Below, one piece after another: positions 62,916 to 64,000 of a stretch of DNA of 64,000 nt. This DNA is from Geodermatophilus sabuli (GTDB lineage: Bacteria > Actinomycetota > Actinomycetes > Mycobacteriales > Geodermatophilaceae). The first letter of the stretch is position 1, and every line of letters begins with the position of its first letter. A model generated the notes under the pieces. It worked only from the letters and a program-made list of their open reading frames with translations. It did no database searches and was not told the origin of the DNA. Location of the stretch: the NCBI RefSeq assembly GCF_010686765.1, contig NZ_JAAGWF010000015.1, forward strand, positions 1 through 64,000. Reading direction: 5' to 3'. The translations under genes were made by a program, and so were the position numbers.

Positions 62916-63296
62916 TCAGCGGGCGGTCTCCCACAGCCCGACGACGTTGCCCTCGGGGTCGGTGAAGTAGGCGGCGAAGCCCATGTCGCCGACCGGTGTC
63001 CTCCCGACGACCGTGGAGCCGCCGAGGCCCCCGATCTTCTCGAGGGCCGTCTCGATGCTGTCCACGTCGACGACCAGGACCGGGCCGCTGGTGGCCGCCT
63101 GCGCGCGGGACAGCATGCCGCCGTTGATGAAGCCGGCCTCGCTCGGGCCGCTGTCGTCGCCGGGGCCGGTCATGACGATCGTGTAGCCCATCTCGGGCAT
63201 CTCCATGGTCCGCCAGCCGAAGGCCTCCTCGTAGAAGCCCCGCGCCCGGTCCCCGTCGTCGAACGGGACCTCGAAGTGCACGACCCGACCGCTCAT
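62916..63296 (-). CDS. VOC-family (glyoxalase/bleomycin-resistance-like) protein
   Basis: 126-residue protein with two beta-alpha-beta-beta-beta units. The first begins VVHFEVPFDDGDRARGFYEE and AFGWRTMEMPEMGYTIVMTG; the second contains VLVVDVDSIETALEKIGGLG and ends MGFAAYFTDPEGNVVGLWE, with the family's metal-ligand Glu near the end. ATG 63296 has GGGAGG nearby upstream. Reaction unknown; many such actinobacterial proteins are annotated only as VOC. Confidence 0.9.
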   Translation of the reverse strand: MSGRVVHFEVPFDDGDRARGFYEEAFGWRTMEMPEMGYTIVMTGPGDDSGPSEAGFINGGMLSRAQAATSGPVLVVDVDSIETALEKIGGLGGSTVVGRTPVGDMGFAAYFTDPEGNVVGLWETAR

Positions 63297-63352
63297 GACG
63301 CCACCTCCCGGCTGACCCTGGACCTGACGCGGGGCAGGCTAGTGCCGCGGCA

Positions 63353-63459
63353 CCCTCCCGGGTACCGGCCGGAGCGCGCGAGGCGTGCGGGGCAGGGGTC
63401 AGGCCCCCCTCCCGGGTACCGCCCCGAGACTGCGAGGTGCGGGGAGGAGGGGTCCTTCG
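63353..63459. repeat. Two degenerate copies of the dispersed GC-rich element
   Basis: CCCTCCCGGGTACCG occurs at 63353 and 63407 (54 bp apart), each followed by a C/G-rich stretch with GAG-x-GCGAGG and GGGG; the second ends GGGGTCC. It fills the 163-base gap upstream of the VOC gene and lies at the 3' end of folP. No gene is seen in this gap. Confidence 0.65.
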
Positions 63460-64000
63460 TCAGGCGAGGCCGCGGACGGTGCGCAGCGGCGGCCGGTCGC
63501 CCCGGATGGCGGCCACCATGTCCAGCGTCTGCCGGGTCGGTGCGACGTCGTGCGCGCGGAACACCGTCGCACCCAGCCACGCACTCACCGCGGTCGCCGC
63601 CAGCGTGCCGGTGAGCCGGTCGTCGAGGGGGACGTCGAGGGTCTCCCCGACGAAGTCCTTGTTCGACAGCGCCACGAGCACCGGCCAGCCGGTGCCGACG
63701 AGCTCGTCCAGGCGCCGGGTGGTCTCCAGCGAGTGGCGGGTGTTCTTGCCGAAGTCGTGCCCCGGGTCGACCAGCACCCGTTCCCGGTCGACACCGGCCG
63801 CGACGGCGGCCTCCGCCAGCGCCGTCGTCCGCCCGACCACGTCGGCGACCACGTCGTCGTAGGTGACCCGGTGCGGCCGGGTGCGCGGCGGCAGCCCGCC
63901 GGCGTGCGTGCAGACGATCCCGGCCCCGGCCTCGGCGGCCACGGCGGCCAGCTCGGGGTCGACCCCACCCCAGGCGTCGTTGACCACGTCGGCGCCGGCC
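63460..64000 (-). CDS. Dihydropteroate synthase family protein (FolP2-like), partial
   Basis: C-terminal 180 codons of a TIM-barrel pterin-binding protein; the N-terminus lies beyond the window edge. Visible motifs are GADVVNDAWGG, IVCTHAGG, the phosphate-site region VDPGHDFGKNTRHSLETTRR, LVALSNKDFVGETLDVPLDD and GATVFRAHDVAPTRQTLDMV (R-x-H-D, substrate phosphate). The DPGHDFGKNT variant is that of FolP2 of mycobacteria, a paralogue reported not to replace true FolP, so folate synthesis is not certain. Confidence 0.88.
   Translation of the reverse strand, partial: AGADVVNDAWGGVDPELAAVAAEAGAGIVCTHAGGLPPRTRPHRVTYDDVVADVVGRTTALAEAAVAAGVDRERVLVDPGHDFGKNTRHSLETTRRLDELVGTGWPVLVALSNKDFVGETLDVPLDDRLTGTLAATAVSAWLGATVFRAHDVAPTRQTLDMVAAIRGDRPPLRTVRGLA

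Overview
The window is one 64 kb stretch of very GC-rich DNA with third-codon G/C bias, many GTG starts and short intergenic gaps; no gene-free stretch exceeds 300 bases. It encodes a bacterial proteasome activator ending in GQYL, a GuaB1-type GMP reductase, a SARP-AAA regulator, a SigL-like sigma/anti-sigma pair and a methyl-accepting chemotaxis protein behind a flagellar-sigma-type promoter. Together these suggest a motile actinobacterium, most likely of the Geodermatophilaceae (Blastococcus, Geodermatophilus, Modestobacter); the family assignment is inference. No tRNA, rRNA, CRISPR array, prophage or insertion sequence was recognised.

Layout. 1-6.5 kb: arabinose uptake and catabolism (ABC ATPase end, permease, LacI regulator with a perfect palindromic operator, kinase, araD, araA), closed by a strong hairpin. 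6.6-12.4 kb: M20 peptidase, MFS exporter, arginine deiminase, SDR and a hypothetical. 12.4-21.1 kb: a 1132-residue SARP-AAA regulator divergent from a FAD oxidase, then an FAD-linked oxidase divergent from glycerol-3-phosphate dehydrogenase. 21.1-28.1 kb: methyltransferase, TMEM175-type channel, TipA-like MerR regulator, DinB protein, haloalkane dehalogenase, TetR regulator with twin operators, and a GAF-PAS-GGDEF cyclase. 28.2-35.8 kb: GDT1-type transporter, MFS protein, and a nickel-pincer-cofactor/c-di-GMP group: larC, a GGDEF-LarB fusion and a second TPR-GGDEF protein. 36-42.9 kb: pheA, a panE-like reductase, a MarR/MMPL pair with a shared operator, GroES-like protein, a small metallopeptidase and guaB1. 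43-50 kb: two exported proteins, a response regulator-HEAT-glycosyltransferase operon, and a divergent hybrid histidine kinase. 50.1-55 kb: serS, two HAD phosphatases and the chemoreceptor. 55-64 kb: Bpa, a class-V aminotransferase lacking its lysine, an ECF sigma operon, quinone oxidoreductase, an unknown protein with a SARP-like box, acyl-CoA ligase, thioesterase, VOC protein and the end of a FolP2-like gene.

Most notable: (1) a contiguous TPR-GGDEF-LarB fusion next to larC, whose LarB part has alanine where the catalytic cysteine is expected; (2) two SARP-like boxes with the same heptamer, 11-bp pitch and 8-bp spacing to a -10, 44 kb apart, the first beside the SARP gene; (3) an aminotransferase with Arg at the PLP-lysine position; (4) a signal-controlled polysaccharide-synthase-like operon; (5) a dispersed GC-rich repeat found mostly at gene ends, one copy of which supplies the C-terminal tail of an MMPL transporter. 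Many genes have a TANNNT-like -10 hexamer 6-8 bases before the start codon, consistent with leaderless mRNAs.
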